A stretch of DNA of 64,000 nt, taken from the NCBI RefSeq assembly GCF_013396335.1, contig NZ_JABWSY010000008.1, positions 1-64,000 on the forward strand. The letters are read 5' to 3'. Positions 1 through 7,125 of the stretch are shown here, piece after piece. The position numbers were made by a program, and so were the translations under genes. Source of the DNA: Bacillus sp. EB106-08-02-XG196 (lineage in GTDB: Bacteria; Bacillota; Bacilli; Bacillales; Cytobacillaceae). The notes beneath the pieces were generated by a model, which saw only the letters and a program-made list of their open reading frames with translations, did not search any database and was not told the origin of the DNA. The stretch's first letter is position 1, and the number at the start of each line of letters is the position of its first letter.

Positions 1-100
1 TTACGTTGGCTTAGCTTTTATAAAAAGCTAAAAAATTGTTTGTTGACGTTCTTGTTTGTTTAGTTTTCAAAGAGCAACCTAGCATGTCTTAAGCGACAGT
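1..100 (-). other. Probable rRNA operon 5' leader (minus strand, runs off the left edge)
   Basis: Read on the minus strand, the segment around 55-78 gives GCTCTTTGAAAACT followed by AAACAAACAAG. This is the boxA-like sequence typical of Bacillus rRNA leaders and 16S-23S spacers. Two tandem sigma-A promoters lie just upstream, so leader rather than spacer is favoured, and a 16S gene would lie left of position 1. The leader identity is recalled knowledge; no rRNA sequence itself is visible here. Confidence 0.65.
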
Positions 101-106
101 GATACT

Positions 107-135
107 ATCATATCACATCTCTATTATTATTTCAA
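107..135 (-). promoter_or_regulatory. Putative rrn P2 promoter
   Basis: On the minus strand there is a -35 TTGAAA (130-135), a 17-bp spacer and a -10 TATGAT (107-112). AT-rich sequence lies upstream, as expected for an UP element. Transcription would start near position 100 and run left into the rRNA-like leader. Confidence 0.65.
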
Positions 136-202
136 TATAATAATTTAACTTTTTTTCTCTCACTTTTAACTAGAATAAGCTGTCGTTAAAAGCAACTCCC
201 TT

Positions 203-231
203 ATAGTATCACCTTCAATTCACTTATGCAA
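203..231 (-). promoter_or_regulatory. Putative rrn P1 promoter
   Basis: On the minus strand there is a -35 TTGCAT (226-231), a 17-bp spacer and a -10 TACTAT (203-208), about 95 bp upstream of the second promoter. Tandem P1/P2 spacing of this size is normal for Bacillus rRNA operons. The rest of the 1-427 gap (about 240-415) holds no gene. It has an AT-rich stretch, a TATAAT hexamer at 336-341 without a clear -35, and an 8-bp inverted repeat (304-311 and 365-372). Confidence 0.55.
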
Positions 232-427
232 GAGAAAGTTTTACTTTTTTCGAAATAACTTTTTTTCAAAACCTTTCTTAAGAAATGAATCTGTTCACTT
301 TAAGCAATACCTTATGGATCAACGTAATTAAACACTATAATGAAGAGACGAAGAAACATCTTTCGGTATTGCCCCTAAAAAGGCTTCAAAGAAAATGATA
401 ACTTAATAATTAGAGAGGAGGTCTTTT

Positions 428-1351
428 ATGTTAGCTGAAATCTTTGCCACGCTTTTTGATGTGATTCTACCACTCTCTATACCTGTCATTGCAGGAGCCT
501 CGCTTAGTAGATTTGGGAAGCTGGAAATCAAGCCACTATTAAACTTTGCGTTATATTACATAACTCCGTTTTTGATTTTTGATACATTAATGGAAGCGCG
601 CCTGTCGCGTGAGGATGTTTATTTGACTCTAGCCTTTTCCCTGTTAAATCTGATTTTACTCGCGTTTGCGGCAAATATTTTAGGCAAATTACTCAAACTT
701 CCTGCCAATGATATAGCTGGGTTAACCTTGATTTCCTCTTTCACCAATGCAGTTAACTACGGAATCCCGCTCACCTTGCTTGCTTTCGGTCAGCTGGGGC
801 TCGAAAAGGCATCCGTTTACATTGTGATGCAGATGGTCATGATGCATACATTAGGAATCTTCTTTGCAGCACGCTCTCATTTTACAATTAAAAATGCTGT
901 TAAATCGATGTTTGCCCTGCCGGCTATTTATGCGGTATTGCTTGCTATGGTGTTGCGCACATTTGATTTAACCCTGCCAGGCGGTCTCACCACCGGAGTT
1001 TCCATGATTGCAGAAGCCTATCCTCCCATTGTTCTAGCTGTTTTAGGAGCACAAATGGCCAATGTGAAAACAGAAAGTATCACCAGAAATACACGAATCA
1101 CCTTTTGGTCAGGCATGGGCATGAGATTATTGATTGCCCCACTCATTGCTTTATTGTGTCTAAATCTATTAGATATTGAAGGAATCATGTTTTCCACTCT
1201 ATTAGTATTATCCTGTATGCCTGTTGCGATCAACGCCGGCATTCTAGCAGAAAAATTTGATGCGTCACCAAAAGTGTTAACAAAAACGATTCTTTGGACT
1301 ACCCTATTGTCCTTTTTCGTATTACCGATACTGATTGTTTTAGTTAAGTAG
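428..1351 (+). CDS. AEC family (auxin efflux carrier-like) permease
   Basis: This 307-residue, very hydrophobic protein has about ten membrane segments and resembles the AEC/malonate-transporter family. In bacteria that family usually exports or imports small organic acids, and the substrate cannot be read from sequence. A centrally placed Asn/Pro-rich segment (about residues 105-118, SSFTNAVNYGIPLTLLAFG) matches the family's conserved N-x-x-x-x-G-x-P region. The start is supported by a strong GAGAGGAGG site 7 bases upstream. It stands alone between the rRNA-like leader (divergent) and a hairpin terminator. Length is normal for the family. Confidence 0.8.
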   Translation: MLAEIFATLFDVILPLSIPVIAGASLSRFGKLEIKPLLNFALYYITPFLIFDTLMEARLSREDVYLTLAFSLLNLILLAFAANILGKLLKLPANDIAGLTLISSFTNAVNYGIPLTLLAFGQLGLEKASVYIVMQMVMMHTLGIFFAARSHFTIKNAVKSMFALPAIYAVLLAMVLRTFDLTLPGGLTTGVSMIAEAYPPIVLAVLGAQMANVKTESITRNTRITFWSGMGMRLLIAPLIALLCLNLLDIEGIMFSTLLVLSCMPVAINAGILAEKFDASPKVLTKTILWTTLLSFFVLPILIVLVK

Positions 1352-1427
1352 AATCCAGGAAGATATCTTTCGATCTTCATATTGTTGGAGTAACAAAATT
1401 CACTTATTTTTCCGCAACCACAGTATA

Positions 1428-1463
1428 AAAGGTATGGCTATTAAACAGCCATACCTTTTACTA
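1428..1463 (+). terminator. Rho-independent terminator after the AEC permease
   Basis: The hairpin AAAAGGTATGGCT ... AGCCATACCTTTT has A- and T-rich flanks and can act on both strands. Confidence 0.75.
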
Positions 1464-1554
1464 TGTTTGTATATTCGTCTTTTAAAAAACTCATTCTTAA
1501 TCAGTTTATATCTTAATTCGATTAATCGTTGAGGGATTTTTTAGTTCCAAATAA

Positions 1555-1752
1555 TCAGGGTAAAAAAGATCCACCTATTTCATTTGTACTCTTATTGTTC
1601 AAAGAAGCATTTTCGTTTAATTGTTGATTAGTGGATTTGTCTTGTTCTGAATCTTTAAAGTTGACTCTGTTTGGAAATAGTTTATCGAATAATACGCCCA
1701 ACAGTATAAGTGCTAATAAAAACCCCCAGAATAAGTAAGCGAAGATTGACAT
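1555..1752 (-). CDS. Small single-pass membrane protein, unknown
   Basis: This 65-residue protein has one N-terminal transmembrane helix (about residues 4-22, rich in Leu and Phe). A polar, Asn/Ser/Lys-rich tail follows (DSEQDKSTNQQLNENAS). The start at 1752 is preferred over an upstream TTG because GAGGGGG lies 6 bases before this ATG. I do not recognise a family. It is monocistronic, with the next gene on the same strand ending 100 bp upstream. It could be a small anchored protein or simply a species-specific ORF. Confidence 0.5.
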   Translation of the reverse strand: MSIFAYLFWGFLLALILLGVLFDKLFPNRVNFKDSEQDKSTNQQLNENASLNNKSTNEIGGSFLP

Positions 1753-1859
1753 AAAATACCCCCTCGTCAAACTGTTTTAAAATTCGAATAATGTTAATTT
1801 TATTATACAATATAAAACACAATTATTGGTAAACAGCCGCCAAAAACGGCGAAACACTA

Positions 1860-2513
1860 CTATAAAGTGCGTGTAATCTCCTCGTCAATTAACTTAAAAT
1901 GAATTTCAGATGATGTTCCTCCTTCAATATGTTTTGGAACATCTGATAATTCGAGTAATTCCTTCAAATGAATAGACTTTTTACGATTAGCTTCTATTGT
2001 AATCCTATACGGACCAGCTAAATTCATAAGTGACTCCATTCGTACTTCGTCTTCCATGAGTAAAGAATCTATAAATTCTAACTCAAATGACACAGCCTCA
2101 TTACTTCGATTATGTAATACAAGATTGCATTCCCCATTCAATAAGTCTTTGCTTACAGACCCAAAATTGCACTTGCCATTGCCATCGTATGAAATAGCTG
2201 TAATGCCACTCGCTAACGTTTCTTGGTACATCGTAATTAGAAGATTTGGTAAATGTGCATATACTATTAAAACTATTAATATTGTTCGAAAGTGATATTT
2301 CTTCATACCAATGACAAGTAATATCATGGCGATAATAAACAATACTGACCCAAATATACCAAGTAAAATATAGCCATCTTTATTGCGAATTGGAAACGAC
2401 ATGAATGTTGAAAGTGCTTCTACCATTACATTATTAGGAAACGGGAAATATAAATACATACATATACCTAAAATAATAACTGAACTAATGAGGGCAAATT
2501 TACTTTTTATCAT
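1860..2513 (-). CDS. Membrane protein with C-terminal extracytoplasmic domain, unknown
   Basis: This 217-residue protein has three or so N-terminal membrane segments (about residues 4-24, 45-68 and 76-96). An approximately 120-residue soluble domain follows, rich in beta-type sequence (NGKCNFGSVSKDLLNGECN, two Cys, then FELEFIDSLL). The Ile-Met start at 2513 has AGAGGAGG 6 bases upstream, so the ATG at 2546 is not needed. No family is recognised. The layout resembles small membrane proteins whose soluble part has an immunoglobulin-like fold; that is inference only. Confidence 0.55.
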   Translation of the reverse strand: MIKSKFALISSVIILGICMYLYFPFPNNVMVEALSTFMSFPIRNKDGYILLGIFGSVLFIIAMILLVIGMKKYHFRTILIVLIVYAHLPNLLITMYQETLASGITAISYDGNGKCNFGSVSKDLLNGECNLVLHNRSNEAVSFELEFIDSLLMEDEVRMESLMNLAGPYRITIEANRKKSIHLKELLELSDVPKHIEGGTSSEIHFKLIDEEITRTL

Positions 2514-2864
2514 AATATACCTCCTCTCTTTTAATATGGTTGTCATAAAAGTTTTCTTACAGTAATGATTTTATACAGCTGCACTTTTCCTTATAAATGG
2601 TATTTTAGAAAATAAATGGAAATTCACTGCCACTAGTTACATGTATTAACGAACCTATTTCAATAGATAAATAGGGATAAGTTCCTACTATCCTATCTAT
2701 TTGCGCAGGATCCATACCTGATTATTCCTTTATTTTTCAGAAATATTATTGCAATATGAATGCCACGTAAGTAAACGAATTAACACCTCCCTGTTCTTTT
2801 TCTCAGAAAATTCTATGTTACGATTAATAAAAATTAGCAACCAAAGAACATGGAGGGTAAAAGA
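2514..2864. other. Intergenic gap, no clear feature
   Basis: This 350-bp AT-rich stretch separates two divergent genes and must hold both promoters. I see no convincing -35/-10 pair. The conserved loops of a c-di-AMP (ydaO) riboswitch, which often precedes cell-wall hydrolase genes, are also not visible. Confidence 0.5.
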
Positions 2865-3644
2865 ATGCTTAAGAAAATCATATCTATTTTAGCAGTTGCT
2901 GTACTCTCAGTAACTGTAAGTGCTAATGTGCAAGCGGCTTCAATCACAGTACAAAAAGGGGACACCCTTTGGGCTCTATCACGCGCAAATAATCTATCAG
3001 TAGAAAATATCCAAAGGTTAAATAATCTCACCACAGACCTCATTCATCCTGGGGATGTACTAACCGTCGCCCCCGAGAAACGTTATACCGTCAAACAAGG
3101 CGACACATTATGGGAGATTGGTATTGATCATCAGGTAACCGTTTCACAAATTAAAGAATGGAACCAACTGTATAGCGATCTCATCCATCCAGGATTAAAT
3201 CTAGTAATCTTTGAAGGATTAAGAAATAACACTATTTCTCTATCAGATAAACCAGTACAGCCAGCAGTAGAAACACCGGCTGAAAGTGCACCTGTAGTGG
3301 AAGCACCAGCTCCAGCGGAAAGCGCACCTACAGTGGAAGCCGCAGCACCTAGTTCAAAGGAGATTATCGTAGAAGCTACAGCCTATACAGCTTCATGTGA
3401 AGGCTGCTCTGGTATTACGGCAACTGGAATTGACCTGATAGCAAACCCAAATCAAAAGGTCATCTCCGTTGACCCATCTGTTATACCGCTCGGCAGTAAA
3501 GTTTATGTAGAAGGCTATGGCGAAGCAATCGCCGGAGATACGGGCGGAGCCATTAAAGGAAATAAAATTGACATCTTTATTCCATCTAAACAAGAAGCAA
3601 TCAATTTTGGAAGACAACAAGTAAAGGTGACAATATTAAACTAA
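2865..3644 (+). CDS. yocH: Secreted LysM-LysM-3D domain cell-wall protein (YocH-like)
   Basis: A signal peptide (about residues 1-25, ending in VQAAS) is followed by two LysM peptidoglycan-binding repeats. These start at ITVQKGDTLWALSRANNLS (about 26-70) and YTVKQGDTLWEIGIDHQVT (about 75-118). After them come a Pro/Ala/Glu linker with APAESAP repeats and a C-terminal 3D domain (about 160-259) with conserved aspartates. YocH-type proteins are cell-wall-associated, muralytic, and often under WalRK control; I could not find a clear WalR box. The start at 2865 is chosen because GGAGGG lies 7 bases upstream; the earlier in-frame ATG overlaps that site. Full length, followed by a terminator. Confidence 0.85.
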   Translation: MLKKIISILAVAVLSVTVSANVQAASITVQKGDTLWALSRANNLSVENIQRLNNLTTDLIHPGDVLTVAPEKRYTVKQGDTLWEIGIDHQVTVSQIKEWNQLYSDLIHPGLNLVIFEGLRNNTISLSDKPVQPAVETPAESAPVVEAPAPAESAPTVEAAAPSSKEIIVEATAYTASCEGCSGITATGIDLIANPNQKVISVDPSVIPLGSKVYVEGYGEAIAGDTGGAIKGNKIDIFIPSKQEAINFGRQQVKVTILN

Positions 3645-3650
3645 TTATTT

Positions 3651-3700
3651 TAAAAAAACACTACAAAACCTATTCTATTAGGGATTGTAGTGTTTTTCAC
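3651..3700 (+). terminator. Terminator between the yocH-like gene and the GntR gene
   Basis: The stem AAACACTACAA ... TTGTAGTGTTTTT is followed by a T run and lies between converging genes. Confidence 0.75.
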
Positions 3701-3751
3701 AAAAAAATAAAACGTGTTGAGCCATTATTCTTCAGTGGGACAACGAAATCT

Positions 3752-4462
3752 TCAATTCCCTATATCGAACACCATCGACTCCACCAATTCTTCCCTAATA
3801 TTCGTAATATGCCTCTCCATCAATTCCTTCGCTCTATTCGCATTCCCAGTAGCTATAGCGAGATATATTTCCTTATGTTCTTCCATTGTATCTGCGTAAC
3901 GAGACAAATCCTTAAAGCGATGATTCTGAGTAGCCTTAATTGTATTCTCCATATGTCCTCTGAGGGTATGTATCAATTCAATGAATATCGAATTATGAGT
4001 TGCTTCGGCAATTCCAATATGAAAGTCAAAGTCCGCTTTTAGCCACAGCTCTGGATTCTGTTTCGACATCGCCATATTGTTCAGAGTTGTACGCAGCTTT
4101 TCCAAGTCTGCTGATGTGGCTCTCTTAGCTGCAAGGAATGCAGATTCTACTTCTAGTGCACGCCTGAGTTCCAGCATTTCATAGACCAGTGGATTTTCTG
4201 TTTTGACAGCTGTGATGATTTCTTCTTTTCTTGATTGGACGTCAGTAACTATAACATAGCTTCCGCCTCCTTGACGGATTTCAATCAGCCCATTCAGTTC
4301 CATAGCCCTTAGAGCTTCTCTTATGGTTGTCCGGCTGACATTAAATTGGCTTGCCAGTTCTCTTTCTGAAGGCAGCCGCTCTCCCGGATTAAGATTTCCT
4401 GCAAGATAGCATTCAGTAATTTTATCTACTATAACTAGATAGGTCTTTCTTTTCTCCGCCAT
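3752..4462 (-). CDS. GntR-family (FadR subfamily) transcriptional regulator
   Basis: This 236-residue protein has an N-terminal winged helix (about residues 10-75, with GERLPSERELASQFNVSR and TTIREALRAME) and an all-helical FCD ligand domain (about 90-225). The FCD domain carries the usual metal-binding Asp/His pattern (ADFDFHIGIAEA near 145, later EEHKEIYLAI). It is divergent from a GlcD-like oxidase and a BASS transporter, so it most likely represses them in response to a 2-hydroxyacid. Palindromes downstream of the glcD promoter fit a FadR-type operator. The ligand is inferred from context only. Confidence 0.85.
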   Translation of the reverse strand: MAEKRKTYLVIVDKITECYLAGNLNPGERLPSERELASQFNVSRTTIREALRAMELNGLIEIRQGGGSYVIVTDVQSRKEEIITAVKTENPLVYEMLELRRALEVESAFLAAKRATSADLEKLRTTLNNMAMSKQNPELWLKADFDFHIGIAEATHNSIFIELIHTLRGHMENTIKATQNHRFKDLSRYADTMEEHKEIYLAIATGNANRAKELMERHITNIREELVESMVFDIGN

Positions 4463-4561
4463 TCACCTTAACCTCCTACAAAATAGAACTGGTAAAACTA
4501 TCCTAAATGTAACAGACATAAAATTCATTAAGCAAGACTTAATAAATAATAAAACAAATAA

Positions 4562-4589
4562 TTGAATTCTTCTGATAACTCTGTATAAT
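4562..4589 (+). promoter_or_regulatory. Putative sigma-A promoter of the glcD-BASS pair
   Basis: A -35 TTGAAT (4562-4567), a 16-bp spacer and a consensus -10 TATAAT (4584-4589) place the start point just before the operator palindromes. Confidence 0.6.
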
Positions 4590-4601
4590 TAACTTAACTT
4601 G

Positions 4602-4631
4602 TTGGACCAATTATATCATTGGTTTGACCAA
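4602..4631 (+). promoter_or_regulatory. Putative GntR/FadR-type operator
   Basis: Two palindromes with TTGG/CCAA arms lie just downstream of the -10. They are TTGGACCAA (4602-4610) and TTGGTTTGACCAA (4619-4631). FadR-subfamily regulators bind TGGT...ACCA palindromes, and the position suits a repressor roadblock by the divergent GntR protein. Confidence 0.6.
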
Positions 4632-4660
4632 ATTTTCAGTAAGGAAAGAAGGAGTATAGG

Positions 4661-6052
4661 ATGGAAACAGCTGGTATGAGCCTCGTAGATGCTTTAAAAG
4701 AGGTTCTTTTTGAGCAGCAGGTAACAGAAAATATAACAGTAAGAGAATTGCATGGCAGGGATGAATCATACCATAGTGAGAATCTCCCTGATATTGTTGT
4801 TTTTCCAGAAACAGCACAGCAAGTTAGTGAAATTGTGCAGCTGGCAAACACATATAAAGTTCCAATAGTCCCTTTTGGGCTGGGATCCAGTCTCGAGGGG
4901 CATGTCATACCGTACGAGCATGGAATTACAATTGACTTTTCACTCATGAATAAAATCCTGGAAGTGCGGGAGAATGATTTCCTTGTAAGGGTACAGCCTG
5001 GTGTGACACGCACACAGCTGAACAAGGAATTGAAAAAATATGGTCTATTTTTCTCTGTGGATCCAGGGGCTGATGCTACGCTTGGCGGAATGGCCGCAAC
5101 CAATGCCAGTGGAACAACATCGGTAAAATATGGGGTCATGCGTGACCAGGTGCGTGACCTGGAAGTGGTTCTCGCAGATGGTTCGATCATACATACTGGT
5201 AATTTAGCTGCTAAATCCTCATCAGGCTACCACCTGAATGGTTTATTTGTTGGTTCCGAGGGGACGCTTGGCTGCTTTACGGAACTGACGTTAAGAGTAT
5301 ATGGAATTCCGGAGCATGTAATGGCGGCAAGAGCCTCTTTTCCTACATTGAATGATGCGGTTGAAGCGGTTGTTTCCATTTTACAGGCGGGTGTTCAGAT
5401 TGCCAGGGTGGAACTAGTTGATGAACCTTCCATGAAGCAGGTGAACCTATTTAGCGAAACAAGCTATAACGAAAGTCCAACACTATTTTTGGAATTTCAC
5501 GGTAATGAGGCCGGCTTGAAACAGGATGTAGCGTTCACGAGAGAAATAGTTGAAGACCATCATAGTCTCGATATTGAATTTGAGACAGATAATGCTTCGA
5601 GAAATCGTTTGTGGGAGGCTAGACATAATCTTGCTTATGCCTATATTCACGGCCATCCTGGAAAAAAAATGATGGTGACGGATGTCTGTCTGCCGATTTC
5701 AGAACTTTCTGGCGCTATAAGCCACGCAAGGGAAGCGCTGGATTCGCTGGGACTTCCTGGAGGAATCCTCGGGCACGTGGGAGATGGAAATTATCATGTT
5801 CTACTGATGATTGATATGAATAACCCAGAAGAGATTGTAAGGGCTGAAAATCTTAATGAACAAATTGTTCTTTATGCCCTTGAGCGAGGCGGAACATGCA
5901 CGGGTGAGCATGGAGTAGGTGTTGGCAAGCAGAAATATCAGCAAAAAGAACATGGACAGGCCCTTCTGGTTATGGAAAAAATCAAACAGGCCTTAGATCC
6001 AGACAATCTTTTTAACCCAAATAAAATTTTGAAAACAAAAGAAAGAGCGTGA
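4661..6052 (+). CDS. glcD: FAD-linked 2-hydroxyacid oxidase/dehydrogenase (GlcD-like)
   Basis: This 463-residue protein has an N-terminal PCMH FAD-binding domain (about residues 35-215; VPFGLGSSLEGHV, DPGADATLGGMAATNASGT) and a C-terminal FAD-oxidase domain. That domain holds the His-containing GHVGDGNYHVLL (about 368) and GTCTGEHGVGVGKQKY (about 418), which bind flavin and substrate carboxylate. The family covers glycolate oxidase subunit GlcD and D-lactate dehydrogenases; product and acceptor cannot be separated by eye. It lacks GlcE and Fe-S GlcF partners nearby. GGAG sits before the start, and the stop lies four bases from the next gene, implying co-expression. Confidence 0.82.
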   Translation: METAGMSLVDALKEVLFEQQVTENITVRELHGRDESYHSENLPDIVVFPETAQQVSEIVQLANTYKVPIVPFGLGSSLEGHVIPYEHGITIDFSLMNKILEVRENDFLVRVQPGVTRTQLNKELKKYGLFFSVDPGADATLGGMAATNASGTTSVKYGVMRDQVRDLEVVLADGSIIHTGNLAAKSSSGYHLNGLFVGSEGTLGCFTELTLRVYGIPEHVMAARASFPTLNDAVEAVVSILQAGVQIARVELVDEPSMKQVNLFSETSYNESPTLFLEFHGNEAGLKQDVAFTREIVEDHHSLDIEFETDNASRNRLWEARHNLAYAYIHGHPGKKMMVTDVCLPISELSGAISHAREALDSLGLPGGILGHVGDGNYHVLLMIDMNNPEEIVRAENLNEQIVLYALERGGTCTGEHGVGVGKQKYQQKEHGQALLVMEKIKQALDPDNLFNPNKILKTKERA

Positions 6053-6056
6053 TGGT

Positions 6057-7031
6057 ATGAAGGTATTAGAAGCGGTCAGTACGATTGCAGGAAAATATTT
6101 TGCAGTGTGGGTTATCTTAATATCTGTTATTGCCTTTATGGTTCCAGATCCATTTTTAGGGCTGGGGAAGTACATCACCATCCTGCTCGGTGTAGTCATG
6201 TTTGGAATGGGGCTTACCTTAAAGGCGGTCGATTTTAAAATCATCTTTACCAAACCATTGCCCGTAATAATCGGTGTTTGTGCGCAGTTCATCATCATGC
6301 CATCTGTGGCCTTTGTCATAGCGACGCTTTTGAATTTGCCAGCAGAATTGGCTGCAGGCCTGGTTTTACTTGGATGTGTTCCGGGGGGAACAGCCTCTAA
6401 CGTTATGGTGTATTTGGCAAAGGGCAATGTCCCATTGTCCATCGCCATGACTTCCGTTTCAACTCTATTGGCACCGATACTGACACCATTGCTTCTCCTT
6501 TTGCTGGCAGGTCAATGGATGCCGGTTGATCCTGTTGCGATGTTTATGTCCATTGTCCAAGTGATCATTGTTCCGATTATTTTAGGTCTGGCAATTAAGA
6601 AATTTTTCCCTGTGGCAGTGGAAAAAAGCTTAACTGTTTTACCGCTTATTTCAGTCGCGGCTATTATCACGATTGTGGCTGCTGTCGTTTCAGGCAATGC
6701 AGCAAGCATTGCAGCATCTGGCCTTCTGATTTTCACGGCCGTCATGCTTCACAATGGATTTGGCCTAATGTTCGGCTATTTCACAGGAAAAGCACTTGGC
6801 CAGAATGAAGTTAATAGAAGAGCGATTTCGATTGAAGTAGGCATGCAGAATTCTGGTTTAGGCGTTGCGCTTGCGACCGCACACTTTGGGCCAATAGCAG
6901 CACTCCCAAGTGTGCTGGCTGCTGCATGGCATAACATTTCTGGGCCGATTCTTGCGACTTATTGGTCGAAGAAACCTGCTGTTACCAATGAAGACAAAGT
7001 GGTACCCCGTCCAGTAGAAGTGAAGCTGTAA
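6057..7031 (+). CDS. BASS family (bile acid:Na+ symporter-like) transporter
   Basis: This 324-residue protein has about nine to ten membrane helices and the family motif GCVPGGTASNVMVYLAKGN (about residues 104-122). A second crossover segment, EVGMQNSGLGVALATAHFG, lies near 261-279. Bacterial BASS proteins are sodium-coupled carriers of organic anions. The gene starts four bases after the GlcD-like oxidase with only a weak ribosome site, so translation is probably coupled. Context suggests uptake of the 2-hydroxyacid oxidised by that enzyme; a plant member of this superfamily (BASS6) carries glycolate. Confidence 0.82.
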   Translation: MKVLEAVSTIAGKYFAVWVILISVIAFMVPDPFLGLGKYITILLGVVMFGMGLTLKAVDFKIIFTKPLPVIIGVCAQFIIMPSVAFVIATLLNLPAELAAGLVLLGCVPGGTASNVMVYLAKGNVPLSIAMTSVSTLLAPILTPLLLLLLAGQWMPVDPVAMFMSIVQVIIVPIILGLAIKKFFPVAVEKSLTVLPLISVAAIITIVAAVVSGNAASIAASGLLIFTAVMLHNGFGLMFGYFTGKALGQNEVNRRAISIEVGMQNSGLGVALATAHFGPIAALPSVLAAAWHNISGPILATYWSKKPAVTNEDKVVPRPVEVKL

Positions 7032-7044
7032 ATATAAATTAAGA

Positions 7045-7122
7045 TGCCTGTCCCACCAGCGGACTAAAATCAAGCAACTGTCCGCCTGAGGTGGACAGTG
7101 TCCACGAGCGGTGACAGGCACC
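7045..7122. repeat. REP-like palindromic element, GTGACAGGCA type
   Basis: Outer arms TGCCTGTCCCACC and GGTGACAGGCA flank an inner palindrome ACTGTCC ... GGACAGT (about 7078-7100). It lies between the converging BASS and beta-galactosidase genes and may serve as terminator. The core differs from the GGGGACGGTT elements found elsewhere in the window. Confidence 0.65.
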
Positions 7123-7125
7123 CAA

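Noticed and set aside
304-372. 8-bp inverted repeat before the AEC gene as an operator
   Set aside because: Arms are 53 bases apart and short; chance is likely in AT-rich DNA.
2514-2864. c-di-AMP (ydaO) riboswitch before the cell-wall gene
   Set aside because: The conserved core loops were not found; only AT-rich sequence is present.
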